Positions 5,695 to 6,021 of a stretch of DNA of 6,021 nt are shown piece after piece (the stretch's first letter is position 1; each line of letters begins with the position of its first letter). The DNA is from Campylobacterales bacterium (lineage in GTDB: Bacteria; Campylobacterota; Campylobacteria; Campylobacterales; Sulfurimonadaceae), in contig JAFGVR010000155.1 of assembly GCA_016937915.1 (NCBI GenBank), positions 1 through 6,021 on the forward strand. The letters run 5' to 3'. The notes beneath the pieces are model-generated. The model saw only the letters and a program-made list of their open reading frames with translations, ran no database searches and was not told the origin of the DNA. The translations under genes and the position numbers were made by a program.

Positions 5695-6012
5695 TCAACC
5701 CTCTATAGATTTTATAACTGAACTTAATTCTTGATATTTTGAGATGAAATCAATAGACTCTGAAGTTCTAGCACTCATTTCAATCTCTTTTGCTATATTA
5801 GATATATGATTTAAAGTCAAATTTGCAGATATCCCTTTAATGGCATGAGCTGATTGAAAAATCCCATCCATATCATTAGACTCTATAGCTATTTTCATAT
5901 CTTCTAAACTTTCATCCGCTGTTTCTAAGAACGACTCAACTAGCATCTCAACATCTTCTAAATCAAAGTCAAGCTCACTAGCCATCGCTTCTAAATCTAA
6001 ATTATATATCAT
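5695..6012 (-). CDS. Stand-alone HPt phosphotransfer protein
   Basis: The 105-aa protein is a single four-helix Hpt domain, which carries phosphate between receiver domains. The phosphorylated His is residue 56 in SAHAIKGISANL (54-65), with the usual Lys59-Gly60 after it. The N-terminal half is strongly acidic (ELDFDLEDVEMLVESFLE at 13-30), as is common for this fold. It is soluble and cytoplasmic. The ATG at 6012 has GGAG at 6018-6021 with 5 nt spacing, so the gene is complete although it ends close to the window edge. It is separated from the receiver-kinase gene by one base, which makes the receiver of that protein its likely partner. Whether it is the first gene of the operon cannot be seen. 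Confidence 0.92.
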   Translation of the reverse strand: MIYNLDLEAMASELDFDLEDVEMLVESFLETADESLEDMKIAIESNDMDGIFQSAHAIKGISANLTLNHISNIAKEIEMSARTSESIDFISKYQELSSVIKSIEG

Positions 6013-6021
6013 ATAAACTCC

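Noticed and set aside
5338..5721. Plus-strand open frame of 127 codons
   Set aside because: It is antisense to the receiver domain, which has all catalytic residues; the plus-strand product has no family features.

Overview
This 6,021-base window is AT-rich, and every supportable gene lies on the minus strand. So the order of transcription is from high to low coordinates. Gene content and sequence style suggest a Campylobacterota (epsilonproteobacterial) genome of the Sulfurimonas/Sulfuricurvum/Sulfurovum kind. The main pointers are the histidine kinase with an AHQWKQPL phosphoacceptor box, the low-GC lysine-rich coding, and the dense coupled gene packing. This taxonomic call is inference; no marker gene is present.

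There are two transcription units. The first enters at the right edge and runs through an HPt phosphotransfer protein (5695-6012), a receiver plus histidine kinase protein (4494-5693) and a DASS/SLC13 anion permease (3148-4497). It continues with a small unrecognised soluble protein (2770-3066) and a Dabb-domain protein (2471-2761). The first three genes are spaced by 1 nt or overlap by 4 nt. A hairpin plus T-tract that contains the Dabb stop codon (2441-2476) ends the unit.

The second unit starts at a candidate promoter (2371-2398). It holds a 63-aa single-pass membrane protein (2156-2347), an Ste24-like M48 membrane metalloprotease gene (884-2140), prmC (72-902) and the first 23 codons of a further membrane protein (1-69). 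The M48 gene is interrupted by two in-frame stop codons only 18 nt apart (TAA at 1760-1762, TAG at 1745-1747). The reading frame on both sides is the same, and the 48 codons after the second stop still read as good family sequence. This is either a very recent nonsense-type inactivation, a small compensated indel block, or a sequence error.

The two most unusual points are this split M48 gene and a leader before the 98-aa gene. The leader has three mutually complementary 7-nt segments (3120-3126, 3101-3107, 3067-3073). The middle segment can pair with either neighbour, and one of the two pairings buries the ribosome binding site and start codon. No RNA genes, CRISPR arrays, insertion sequences or attachment sites were seen. 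The rest of the window looks like ordinary chromosomal sequence.
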